Assembly: GCA_034509925.1 (NCBI GenBank)
Contig: CM067530.1
Span: 971,501-1,035,500 of the forward strand
Direction: 5' to 3'
From: Hirudinaria manillensis
Lineage: Eukaryota; Annelida; Clitellata; Hirudinida; Hirudinidae
Length of the DNA stretch: 64,000 nt
The translations under genes were made by a program, and so were the position numbers. Under the pieces are notes generated by a model. The model made no database searches and was not told where the DNA came from. It was given only the letters and a program-made list of their open reading frames with translations. Within the stretch, counting starts at the first letter, position 1. Each line of letters opens with the position of its first letter. This document shows, in pieces, positions 49,184 through 58,795 of this stretch.

Positions 49184-50147
49184 TTAATATTAATAATAAT
49201 AATAATAGTATTAATAATAATAATAACAATAATAATTTTATAATAATAACAGTGATAATAATAACAATAATAATAATTTTGTAATAATAATAATAGTAAT
49301 AATAATAATGATAATAATAATAATAATAATAATAATAAAAGTTAATTTGTAGAGCGCCATATGCATATCGTCAGAGGCGCTTTTGTGTCTCTAGTGTAGA
49401 GATGAGTCTTCAGATTAGCTGGGGTTGAGTGATTATTTGTATAATTAATTTTAATCAATATAATTAAATATAATTAAATGTATTTAATATTATTTAATTA
49501 TTTATATTATTTTAATAATAGTAATAATATTGCTTAAGGTTGTTATTATATTAAAAACGTTGCGAAACAGATTCATATTCAGTTTAAACAAAGAATCCAT
49601 AAAAAAAAAATAAAACCATTTTTTTTTAAATCAAAGTCATTGGACTTTGTCGCTGTGAATTTCTTCAAATTAAAGTTGAAATTGCTAAATAATAGGAAAT
49701 AAATTGGAGGTGGAATCATGGTTCATAAATTATGTCTTAAATTGGTGCATGGATGGTCGGAGAGAGGTACGAAAGAAATGTGTTTTGTATAAGAAGATAA
49801 GTAATTTCTGCTTGGTCTGTTCTAACAATATATTGTAAGAACAGCTGCAAATGAATAATTGAATTAATTAATAAAATAAAAAAAAAGAAATTAATGAAAT
49901 GATTAATTATTGAATATTATTGAATATTGAAAATTATTGAATAATTAACTTTAAATCAATTTTTAAATTTCAAATCAATTGATTTTAAATCAATTTTATA
50001 AGTTGGGTTAGTTTATTATGTACAATTAAATTTACCATTAAAGAAACGATTATCAAACAAACTTGGACTTGTTTGAAATAAATACGTCATAATAAAGTTA
50101 AAAATAGTAATTATTAATATTATGACAATAGAAATATTAAATATGGC

Positions 50148-50235
<88 letters not shown>

Positions 50236-50847
50236 TAATAATAATTATAATAATAATAATAACAGCGTTCAGATACGACGACGGTGTTTGCAAGAGAGGC
50301 ATCATAAAACGCCTGGAGTGGTGCACATCGACACACCTGGACGGATCCTTCATCCTGAACTTCCATCCTGATAACGATCTCGTTGCCATTGGAAACCCGA
50401 AGAGAATCCTCAAACTGTGCAGGTTGTCGTCTGCCTGTGTTTTTGTTTTGGCGCGCAATTAAATGCTTGCTTGTTTGCTTCGCTGTTCGTCTGATAAGCT
50501 CTTGAAGAGATTTAAATATTTTTAATATTGTTTAATTTATTATAATTAATCTAATATAATTTTTAATAGCCAATTTAATATTTAATATTATTTGTTATTA
50601 TTATTATTAGCTTTATTAGCTTATGTATAATTAATTAATTAATTACAATTATTCAGTATGATCTCAATATTAAATATAAATATAATTAATAATAAAAGTT
50701 AGTTATATAATTAGTAAATATATTTATATTGCATCTCTGAAGTTGGAATTCTTAGAGAACCTTCACAAGAAATATATTTTAATATTATTCCATAAATTTA
50801 GCTAATAATTGAATTAAAATAGAATAATGAAAAGATAAATAATATCC

Positions 50848-50923
<76 letters not shown>

Positions 50924-51753
50924 TAATATGTTATTCTGTTACAGGGCTTATGAAAATTACAAGAACTGCATCGGTCCAATGAGGACTTTGTGTCCAAAAG
51001 CCGTGTCTTTGTTCCTGGATTATGAATCGAAACTGCATCAATACATGCTCAAGATGGATTTTATTTGCAGTCAACAGGTTATTGAAGGTTCGAATGATTT
51101 AATTACATTTAAATTTACTTAATATTTATAATTAATGGTAATTAATTATAATTAATAATAATAGTAAATAATAATAATATTAATAATTAAATAGTTTTTT
51201 TTATTATTATAGTATTCAATAATATTATACAATAATTATTATCAAATTGTAATAATGTGATTCGTTAAAAATAGCATATTAATGATATTATTATAATCAT
51301 AAATAAGTTTCGCATTAAATCAGACTGCCTTGAAAAACAGTGAACCTGGTTGCCATAGTTACGTAGTTAACGTAGTTATCAGAATGTTTTCAATGGGTGT
51401 TGATAGTGTTTTTAATGCCTAAAATGCTTTCTTAATGTTTTTAATTCCTAAAATATTTTATAATAATTAAAATGTTTTTTTTTTAACTTTTAGCTCTTCA
51501 AATTTGTTTTTAAATGCCTTTAATGTCCTAGTTTTAATTTTTTATTTTTTATTCGTTTTCTACGAATTGAGTATAAATAATTGAAAATAATTCGTCAATA
51601 ATTTAATTTACGATCGAATATTGCAAATTAGCGAATAATTATTGTCACACGGTAGGCAGACGTTTTTTTTAATCCATAATTTGACCTAATTACGTCAACA
51701 TAACATTATGTTGCCACCAAACTTGCCTCGTAAATGCTCAGTTATTAAATAAA

Positions 51754-51785
<32 letters not shown>

Positions 51786-53401
51786 ACAAATAAATAAATA
51801 ATATAATTATCGGATTAAATTAAATTAATTAATTATTCAGTTTATTCATCCAACCTGAAATGCATGAGGTCGACTGTGGCCAAACGACGTTTGTGTGAGA
51901 ATCATTGGTCTCATCTGAATGTTCATCTCCAGAACGTATCTTCAGTTCAATTCTTCTGTCTTCCTAGGGAGTCCAATGTCCTCAAGATGACAAAGTAATC
52001 TGCTTTTCATAGTAATAAGAAAAGTGCTTATAATTAGAAAATTAGAAAATAATAATTAGGAAATAATAATTAATAAATCAAATTAAATTAAGGATTAATT
52101 AGTCTTTTATTTATTTCATCAAACACTAGCTAATTACTGTTTCGATTTGAATTCCGGACTTATTGAAGTTGTTTTTAATAATTAACTGTTAATTCCAATT
52201 TATTTAATTATATTCGATTAATGAATGATAAATTATGACAAACCACGCTCGTCGTCGGACTCCTTGTAGTGGCCATGGTAACACCAAGGGTGTCGTGTTT
52301 CTCTGGCCATCTATCAACTGGTGTTGCCTTGATCTTGTGATGTTGTGCGTTTGTTTCCTATCCTTGATGAGGTGACAAAGTAGTCATTCGCTGGGACTTG
52401 AACTCCACTTCTAAGGATTGATTTCGTCATTTTATTGGTTCTGCCATGCCGACTGAGAATAAGAATACGACAAAGTTGTCACGAGAAAGTAATCTCGTAA
52501 TCTCTCCGTTGCTATGTATCAAAGATGGAACGAAATAAACATAAACGACCATCAAGAATGCGTCTGTAAAACCAAAACATAAAACCAACAGTTATTGTTT
52601 TCTTAGTCGATTGATAGAATAATTGATTAATTAATTAATTAATTTATTTATTTGTTTATTCATTGCAATCAATTTAAGTTATGAATCAATCATTCATTCA
52701 TTCATTCATTAATTCGTTAATTCATCAGCGAACTATCTCACCTACATTCGTGTCACAAGGAAGTATTTACAAAGGAGTGCAGTACAGAAACAGGTCTGAT
52801 GATCATGAAATTCCTTCAGCTGGCTCTTTCAGATCCACTTTACCTCAGGTTCGGTTACAAACCTAACTGTTCCCTCCACGGATTCGAAACCCACAAAATT
52901 CCGGAGGCGGAAATGGACCATCCTTCCGTCATATCCACGAATCCGTTGTTCCTGAATTTCCACTCACATCACCTGTTTCACGACGATGACGATGGAGATG
53001 GTAGTAGTGCTGATGACGATTCCGATATCATCATCACTTCCGGCGAGGAACAGTTCACTTCATCTCCCTATCCCGCCGAACCCAGTCCGACCAAGGTCGA
53101 CCTTTCAGAAGTTCAAGGTCACACGCCTATCGAAGCCGAAGATCACGTGACCGATTCAATCGATTCCTCGGAATTCGGTTTCCTTGACAATTCTAACGAG
53201 TCAACGGATCGAAACCGAAACCAAGCGTCGGTAACATCGTCTGGAAGTGACTTCCAAGAGATGATCATTCCTGTGGAAACAAATAAACTTCCTGAGACGA
53301 ATTTGTCTGTAAATGCTGCAGCAATTTCAAGCTTGACATTTGACGCTTTGTTTTATATGTCAACTGTGTTCTTGTGGTTTGTAAATAGTTTTCTATTGTA
53401 A
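42683..53401 (+). CDS. Secreted, probably GPI-anchored protein with four six-cysteine modules
   Basis: Nine exons: 42683-42764, 42937-43282, 46467-46630, 47479-47596, 48961-49118, 50266-50422, 50945-51087, 51841-51994, 52729-53401; 664 residues. Intron phases run 1,2,1,2,1,2,1,2. Exon 1 is a signal peptide (MKLKNILQY, EIEILILSWMTLWVVTA). Each of exons 2-9 carries exactly three cysteines, 24 in all. Exon pairs 2+3, 4+5, 6+7, 8+9 each form one module: C-x10-14-C-x15-31-C, phase-2 intron, x7-8 (counted from the split codon's next residue), C-x7-12-C-x24 (29 in the last)-C, phase-1 intron. The tail after the last module is acidic (HDDDDGDG) and Ser/Thr-rich, with no Cys. It ends in a hydrophobic C-terminus (SSLTFDALFYMSTVFLWFVN and SFLL), as in GPI-anchor signals. 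Several N-x-S/T sites are present. I know no named family with this pattern; nematode DUF19-like or GFR-alpha-like folds are only loose analogies. Confidence 0.82.
42790..42893. repeat. ATT microsatellite in intron 1 of the six-Cys gene
   Basis: ATT repeats with a repeated ttttattatttattatta block. Confidence 0.9.
43510..43860. mobile_element. Probable dispersed-repeat remnant in intron 2
   Basis: Moderately GC-richer segment starting at an ATT tract (attattattatcacataaaggc). It contains a stretch reading 'gaagatcattccactcttgg', with one frame FHSWTTLLLKKNFLKSL. Similar 'adjacent to ATT, with AAGTTG/GTCTTC blocks' fragments occur at 44760-44890 and 49330-49440. I read these as decayed copies of one or more non-autonomous elements, not exons. 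Confidence 0.4.
43889..44083. repeat. Compound ATT / ATTATC microsatellite
   Basis: ATT units flank a core of about 12 uninterrupted ATTATC hexamers (43950-44010). The minus strand reads poly-Asn/Asp in one frame; not coding. Confidence 0.95.
44118..44180. repeat. GA-rich simple repeat
   Basis: agagagaaagagagagagag followed by gatagagagatagtgag. Confidence 0.85.
44699..44890. repeat. ATT microsatellite with attached repeat remnant
   Basis: About 17 ATT units (44699-44750) followed by 'gtcttttgaagttgttggca' and 'aacgttgcagcctcgg', a wording typical of SINE/MITE-like remnants next to ATT tails. A 60-bp direct repeat (aaaatgatttacaatcgatt) follows at 44890-45000. Confidence 0.6.
45118..45378. 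repeat. GGAT/GAAT tetranucleotide tracts
   Basis: ggatgaatggacgaatggag (45118-45175) and ggatggatggatggat (45345-45376) in intron 2 of the six-Cys gene. Confidence 0.88.
45960..46109. repeat. GAT/GAC tract and ATT microsatellite upstream of exon 3
   Basis: GAT/GAC at 45960-46019 and about 12 ATT units at 46074-46109. The ATT array is complementary to the AAT array on the other side of exon 3. Confidence 0.92.
46650..46985. repeat. Long AAT microsatellite downstream of exon 3
   Basis: More than 300 bp of AAT with GAT, AAC and a central palindromic ATTATCATTATCATTATAAT part. It begins only 20 bases after the exon 3 donor (46631). Confidence 0.95.
47638..47760. repeat. ATAAT/ATATT self-complementary repeat
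   Basis: Degenerate tandem units such as 'gttataataatatattatt' and 'ataatgatatattattataa', in intron 4. Confidence 0.8.
48303..48422. repeat. ATC/GTC trinucleotide array
   Basis: ATC repeats turning into GTC/ATC hexamers at the 3' side, in intron 4. Confidence 0.95.
48548..48605. repeat. GAAT tetranucleotide repeat
   Basis: gaatgactgaatgaatgaac and following GAAT units with CGAAT/TACGAAT variants. Confidence 0.88.
49128..49440. repeat. AAT microsatellite with attached GCGC-type repeat remnant
   Basis: AAT array from just after the exon 5 donor to 49340. It leads directly into 'gttaatttgtagagcgccat', 'gtcagaggcgcttttgtgtc' and 'tagagatgagtcttcagatt', the layout of invertebrate SINE/MITE-like repeats with an AAT end. 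Confidence 0.75.
50150..50265. repeat. AAT microsatellite forming the exon 6 acceptor region
   Basis: About 37 AAT units end in 'taataataataacag', so the repeat itself occupies the place of the polypyrimidine tract of exon 6 (50266). Confidence 0.95.
50849..50928. repeat. ATT microsatellite upstream of exon 7
   Basis: About 26 ATT units ending shortly before the exon 7 acceptor (gttattctgttacag). Complementary to the AAT array before exon 6. Confidence 0.95.
51740..51801. repeat. AAAT tetranucleotide repeat
   Basis: taaataaataaataaataaa with one CAAA variant, in intron 7 of the six-Cys gene. Confidence 0.9.
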
Positions 53402-54670
53402 ACAATTCTTTCGAGGAAATTATGATGATGATTCCATAATTTTGAAACGTATTTATTTCAATAAATTATTTTCAGTGTTTTATAAGATGAAGTATGGAAT
53501 GAAAAGAAATCTGAAATCTTCGGACATTGAAGTAAAATCAGTTTTTGTTAAAAATTCTCTAAATGTTATTTTTCCAAAATTCCAAAATTTTCTGAATTTT
53601 GAAGAGAATTATTCGTACCTGTAGTTTTGCCGCGAGCCGCGTTGAAGTATTTTTTTTACTTTTTTACTAAAAGTATTTTGTCAATTTAAAGCGAAAATGG
53701 GGATCTTTTCCAATAAACGTTTCAGCTTTTCTCTGACATTTTGGGATTTTGTTGGAAAGTATTTGAATTTATTTTTTTTATAAAAATAACAACTTTATTT
53801 GAATTTATTTTTATAAAAATAACAGCTTTATTTGAATTTATTTTTTAAAAAATGAGACGTTAAATCGGGAAAGCGAAGAGAAATTGCTTCCTATCCGTAG
53901 TCATCAATGAATTTTGTTTTCCAGAGATTTTGTTCACTGGTGACTACTTCTTAGAGCACAATAATAGCTTCTTTAACTTATTAAACATTAAAAAATAAAT
54001 TTATTAAAATGTAATCCATTATTTTATTTTATTTTATTTTATTTATTTATTTATTTATTAATTCATGGTAGCCAACAAATGAACTAATTTATGAGTCAAT
54101 TGCTCATGTTTGATTAGTCTTTAATAATAATAATGATGATGATGACCATGATGATGATGATAATAATAATAATAATATGTTTAATAATGTTAATTAACAC
54201 AGCCTACAGTCTGAAACAAGTCTGCCAATCCAGGTTATTGTCCCAAACAAACAAGCCAAAAAAATCGTAATTCGATATTCCCCGTTACACGAGTTCCTTT
54301 TATTTTTATTCATAAAAATTTTATCGTACATCAAACTGATGCCTACGTTGCTGAAAAAAAATGGAGCCGTAAATCATTCCTCAATGAGATTCTGCAGCCT
54401 TAACAACAATAACTTAACTGTAACTTACCGAACGATAGCGTTCGATAACGATTACCACAACTAAACATTCAACTTGTTTTGTGAATCCCAACTGATAAAA
54501 TGATCTTAATGTGTACTTTCACTGAGACACAAGACAAATATAAACAGTAAGTATATATTACATATACTTAATACTTTTAGAATAAGTCATTTTTGCGGAA
54601 TGGAATCACTTTAGAGTTTTCCGATGGGATTTTTATTCCACCAACATTAAATGGGGACTTACATAAAGGA
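53402..54670. other. Intergenic region downstream of the six-Cys gene
   Basis: AT-rich. Contains 3'UTR candidates (AATAAA near 53459) and an A/T-rich direct repeat of about 30 bp (ttgaatttattttttataaaaataac) at 53765-53850. A GAT/AAT tract lies at 54125-54178. No gene recognised. Confidence 0.45.
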
Positions 54671-54672
54671 CA

Positions 54673-54813
54673 TCAGCTACAATTTAACTCCACCACCTGC
54701 ACCCATTGTCCTCCAGAGTCAGAATTTGGCTCGCAATGCTTTAAATTCTCCTTCAACAAATGCTTTATCAGGTCTCGGCCCCTTCTGACGTCATTTCCAA
54801 TCGTCAAATTAGG
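54673..54813 (-). CDS. Candidate terminal exon, unknown protein
   Basis: On the minus strand an acceptor (attacctccag) precedes a 47-codon open frame. It includes NLTIGNDVRRGRDLIKHLL, KENLKHCEPNSD and GGQWVQVVELNCS before the stop at 54675-54673. The amino-acid composition looks coding. The opposite strand also has an ORF (54593-54823) but it starts without ATG and I prefer this reading. It does not join in phase with the neighbouring candidate exon, so the gene structure is unresolved. Confidence 0.35.
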   Translation of the reverse strand, partial: PNLTIGNDVRRGRDLIKHLLKENLKHCEPNSDSGGQWVQVVELNCS

Positions 54814-54936
54814 CTGGAGGTAATAATTTAGCCAGCAAGTTATGACAAGGAGTTACTTTCTATGAATTTATGGCATTTATTATATAACCAAGTTAAGTAT
54901 TTTTTTTTTATTTTCATAAACTCCTCTGATGTTTAC

Positions 54937-55058
54937 CAGAGGTAAATGTGCAGATGCTTTCTCATGAGTTCCTGACATCTGGCGAACATCTCACAACTCT
55001 TGCCTGGATAAATGAAGGATTGAAAGCGAAACACGAATGAATTTCCGAATGTCATTTT
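54937..55058 (-). CDS. Candidate internal exon, unknown protein
   Basis: Minus-strand exon between acceptor (aaaaatgtgcag) and donor (gtaaac). It encodes KMTFGNSFVFRFQSFIYPGK, then SCEMFARCQELMRKHLHIYL, ending in phase 2. Without the donor the frame stops two codons later. Looks like part of an extracellular Cys-containing protein. Upstream exons were not identified. Confidence 0.4.
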
Positions 55059-55115
55059 CTGCACATTTTTGTTAAAACAATTTTTATTTAACAACAATCC
55101 ACCACTGGGCGGCAA

Positions 55116-55530
55116 ATGGTGCTACGTTGTTTGAAATTTTTAATATAAATTATTTATTTAAATTTTGCTTGGAAGATGATTTTTAGCCATTAATCCAGTT
55201 TTAATATGTATTCTTTTAAATTTATATCTTCCTAAACTAATTATTAAAAAACTATGCTTTGGCATTTCTTAATTCCAGCCTATTCTTGAGCAGCAAAATG
55301 AATGTCAAGACAATTTAAGCAAAACAATTTTTATTTAATAATTTATTAATAATTTAAATAAAAAGGAATAAAATATGGTTCTTACTTCGAAGGCTTTATT
55401 GTTTTTCATTGGCAGTGAAGTTTTCTGCAATTTCTAAAGTAACACGTTTTAACGGATTTGTCACTATGTATTTAAAAATATCAATGCTTGATATTATTTT
55501 GTTAAAATTATTATTATTTTGTTAATTTTG
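55116..55530. other. AT-rich region, possible further minus-strand exons
   Basis: Contains acceptor-like and donor-like signals on the minus strand (around 55385-55430) with a short ENFTANEKQ frame. Too little to call an exon. Confidence 0.25.
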
Positions 55531-55544
55531 TTTTCGAAATGATT

Positions 55545-55935
55545 TATCTTGTGTCAGTGTCCGGCCTTCTTCGTATCGCGGAAAAACCGAGTATAACGGC
55601 TCAGTAGCGCGTTCGATTGGCGAACGTAGAAATGCTAATGAGCCTGAGTATATAAATGGCGCTGACAATGAGCGTAGGGTTCGCTTCTTGCATGTTGTGT
55701 CTGTGTTTTGTTTGCGTTTTGCAGTGAGGTTTCGGGAAGGCGCGGTTGTTTCGGCACCAGCTTGAGCCATGGAGCAAAGAGTCTAGAACTCGACGAGTAA
55801 ACTGCACTGAGGTTCGTCAGTTATCGACCAAGTCAATAGTAATCGAGAGCAAGCTGAAGTCGACGACAAAGCCGGAGGAGCGCCAAGAACTCGACGAGAA
55901 AACGACACCAAGGTTAGTCAGTTCGCTTTAACAAA
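55545..55935 (+). promoter_or_regulatory. GC-richer promoter-like or LTR-like segment with TATA box
   Basis: An abrupt change to GC-richer DNA. TATATAAA at 55649-55656 is preceded by an octamer-like ATGCTAAT (55632-55639). Downstream lies a 100-bp-spaced direct repeat: agaactcgacgag followed by 'taaactgcactgaggttcgt', and again agaactcgacgag followed by 'aaaacgacaccaaggttagt'. Either the promoter and first exons of a gene or a solo LTR. No second LTR or primer-binding site was seen. Confidence 0.4.
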
Positions 55936-57720
55936 TTGCCGAGAAAGTGAGTGAATGTGGAGTTGCAGTAATCTACATATGTTGGCACTTGCATAGAAAT
56001 TGTTTATTTAGATTTGCGGTACCAAAATGATATGGTATAAAGTATATATTTTCGGTAAGGTAATATGATAAACAATTTAAATATGTAAAACCTACACTCT
56101 GGATATTACAATTTTTATAGAAAAAGTCTTTTGGTGGATCGTTTGTGCCAGAGAGTGACTTTCCTACAGAGGCCTCTTAAGACTTGTTCTGACTCCTCAT
56201 GTGCCGGTTGCAGAATGAGGCTGCTTCAGTGGCTTAAGACGTCATTGCAATAGCCTTTGTTCTATCTCGACTTGACAGTCAAATCTTGATGAGGAAAGTG
56301 TAAGTCGACCCGCCAACTGTTCCCGTTGCACCAACCACGAGGGGGGAAGAGGTCTGTCCAACATCCTTGGGCCTCCAGGTACATCGATGATATTAAAACT
56401 GGACTAGACTGTCGACCAGAACATAAGGGAGGAGCCAAACAAAAACTTCAGTGAGGAGTTATATTTTCTTTAATAATCACCTAACTTATCCATTTGCAAC
56501 CATTTCTAATAATAAGGTAGAATGGGTTTCTTTTACATATACCACCATCATCTTCAAGTTTGCATGTTTTGAAAGACCCTACATCATCTGAATTAGGAAT
56601 GAGGTATTCGTCTAGTGGAACATCATTGTTGACTGAAATGCACCTGCAAAGGTGCTGTTCTCATGGTGGCCCATGGCTTATCCTTTACGTTTGATGAGTG
56701 CAAGAGCCCTTTGTGATATTTGTATTCGAGCACTTTTTTTTTAGCACTCTTTAACACCCCTGGTTGCCTGGAGTTTCTGGTTTGGTTAAAGTGTGCAACC
56801 AAAATATAAAACAAATATTCCTCAAATTGATTGAAGGTAGACCATATGAATCTCATAAATAATTACTTGGTGTCCTATGGGATCATAGAGAAGAATACTC
56901 TTTGACTGCTATTGTTAGTCTCTGTACGTTAGTTTTTGGAACCTTGCCACAAGGCCTGTTTCCCATTCTTAAAGAATCTTGGGTAGTTGTGAATGAAAAT
57001 TCATTTCATTTGGGGAGTCCATTATGAACATGCCACACAAATCATTGTACATGATGACTTCTATTCTCATCGAGACATGCTTGGCTTCTTGCATCTCAAC
57101 CAAGAATCAGGGTTAAGTCAATCTCATTATTATGAGTGGCTAAGCTGATTGAGGCCAAATAACTTTGAATCTTGATGGTTATTGGTTGCATAAGGGGTTG
57201 GTTGCAAACCACAACTGTGACTTAGAGGATTTAGATGTTTGTAGTATGGGCAGCAATTCACCAATTGTTGGAGAATGGGTTCATCATTTGGAACCTAAGC
57301 AGAGGAATAGGTTGATGGATTTGGTTGAGGTATTTCTCTGTCTTTTTGAAAATTTTGGTTGATGGTGAAATAATGAATTATTATAACCCATTTGTAAATC
57401 TACAGAACCTTTTGTTGACAGCTTCTCTGTTTATTCTATTGGTTAGGGGCATGTTTACATCATTCTTTGAGGTGATTAAGTTTTGTCTTAACTCAAGCTT
57501 GGTAAGGGTCACTTTAATCTGTTGAGGTTCACTTCTTAGGTTGTGTTGTGGGTTTCAGCAGAATCTGCAGATCCAGCCAAACTTCTTTTGAGTAATTGCA
57601 TTGCACCCCCAGTTGAGGAAGGGTCATAAGCAAAACAAATTTTATTTAAATTGTAAATAAAAATTCTATTAAACTCTATTGTCACTAGAATTTACAATCA
57701 CAGTTCGAATGTTACGGCTC
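55936..57720. other. Unrecognised region, possibly a decayed gene or transposon
   Basis: Several protein-like but broken frames occur. On the minus strand near 56500-56650 one frame reads HLCRCISVNNDVPLDEYLI, then CKLEDDGGICKRNPFYLI. On the plus strand 57165-57362 reads LDGYWLHKGLVANHNCDLED and VGEWVHHLEPKQRNRLMD. No family was identified, and no consistent exon chain found. Confidence 0.3.
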
Positions 57721-57775
57721 GGTGATTTTCTTGGCAGTTTGTTCCTCCGGGACAACTTCGAAGTGAGCCGGGCAA

Positions 57776-58650
57776 AATAAGTAATTGTCCCGCAATTTGT
57801 TTATTACCTAGTTTGTCAGCTAGGGTAAAATAAGTAACTAGTGCAATTTCTATATAAACAAATTCTAACGAAGTTTCAGAAATTCTAAACAGAAGTTTGT
57901 TTTAACTATCGGTTCGGATCCGTCATTTGACGATGCCGCCTTTTCTGAGTATCCAGTTGTTTAAAAGGTCGTGTCACAGTTTTCGCAAAGATATTCTCTA
58001 TGAAGTCTCAACATATGGCCGCGATAGAGTTCGGAAGTCTCAAAAGTTTTGTTGCAAGTAGAACATTTCCACTTACAAGCACTGGCTTGCATAGCTGAGT
58101 TGATTACTTTTCTGCATTCGATTTCTGGGATCGTCTCAATCTTCGGACTTTCAGCATTTGCCTATTTCACCTTCCACTCTGTGATATTTTATCGGGTGGT
58201 TTCAGAGCGTGTTGCCGTTGAACCGGGCAGAATAAGTAATTGTCCCGCAATTCGTTTATTACCTAGTTTGTCAGCTAGGGTAAAATAAGTAACTAGTGCA
58301 ATTTCTATATAAACAAATTCTATATACAAACAGAAGTTTGTTTTAACTATCGGTTCGATCCGTCATTTGACGATGCCGCCTTTTCTGAGTATCCAGTTGT
58401 TTAAAAGGTCGTGTCACAGTTTTCGCAAAAGTAATCTCTATGAAGTCTCAACATATGGCCGCGATAGAGTTCGGAAGTCTCAAAAGTTTTGTTGCAAGTG
58501 GAACATATCCACTTACAAGCACTGGCTTGCATAGCTGAGTCGATGTTTTTTCTGTTATCGATTTCTGGGATCGCCTCAATCTTCTTGGGATGTTCGGCAT
58601 TTGCCGAAGTTGCAGTTCCTATTTCGCCTTCCACCCTGTGATATGGCTAG
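57776..58650. repeat. Tandem duplication of a ~455-bp unit
   Basis: The block beginning 'aataagtaattgtcccgcaa' at 57776 recurs at 58231 with high similarity to about 58640. Shared landmarks are ttagtttgtcagctagggta-like sequence, 'gacgatgccgccttttctga', 'caacatatggccgcgataga' and 'acaagcactggcttgcatag'. The left unit has lost about 14 bases near 58165 relative to the right one. Confidence 0.92.
58401..58634 (-). CDS. Truncated C2H2 zinc-finger ORF (right copy of the duplication)
   Basis: A 77-codon minus-strand ORF from ATG 58634. The C-terminal half holds one intact C2H2 finger, CSTCNKTFETSELYRGHMLR-LH, followed by the start of a second (CENCDTTF) that ends in a stop. In the left tandem copy (about 58170 to 57960) the same finger is present with a few substitutions, but a short deletion upstream breaks the frame. 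Probably the fossil end of a multi-finger or transposon-associated zinc-finger gene. Nucleic-acid binding is the usual role of such fingers. Confidence 0.5.
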   Translation of the reverse strand: MEGEIGTATSANAEHPKKIEAIPEIDNRKNIDSAMQASACKWICSTCNKTFETSELYRGHMLRLHRDYFCENCDTTF

Positions 58651-58795
58651 AAGTTATGAACTTAGACTGAAGTATTGAAGCTCGCCCTAGGTATTAGCTT
58701 CAGGGGTAGTCCTTATAGTTAAAAGATTCTGAATATTTCTATGCTTAATTATGGAATTAATTAATCGCAATTTAATTAATTGTTCTTTAATTATC
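58651..58795. other. Junction between zinc-finger duplication and LINE fragment
   Basis: AT-rich stretch (ttaattaatcgcaatttaat) without recognised content; base composition changes sharply at about 58796. Confidence 0.4.

Noticed and set aside
52390-52412. gggacttgaactcc, second tRNA-like T-loop on the minus strand
   Set aside because: The stem bases flanking the loop do not pair; no cloverleaf could be drawn.
54593-54823. Plus-strand ORF of 76 codons with several Cys
   Set aside because: Starts with TTG and joins no upstream exon in phase; the minus strand over the same bases has a better exon with acceptor and stop.
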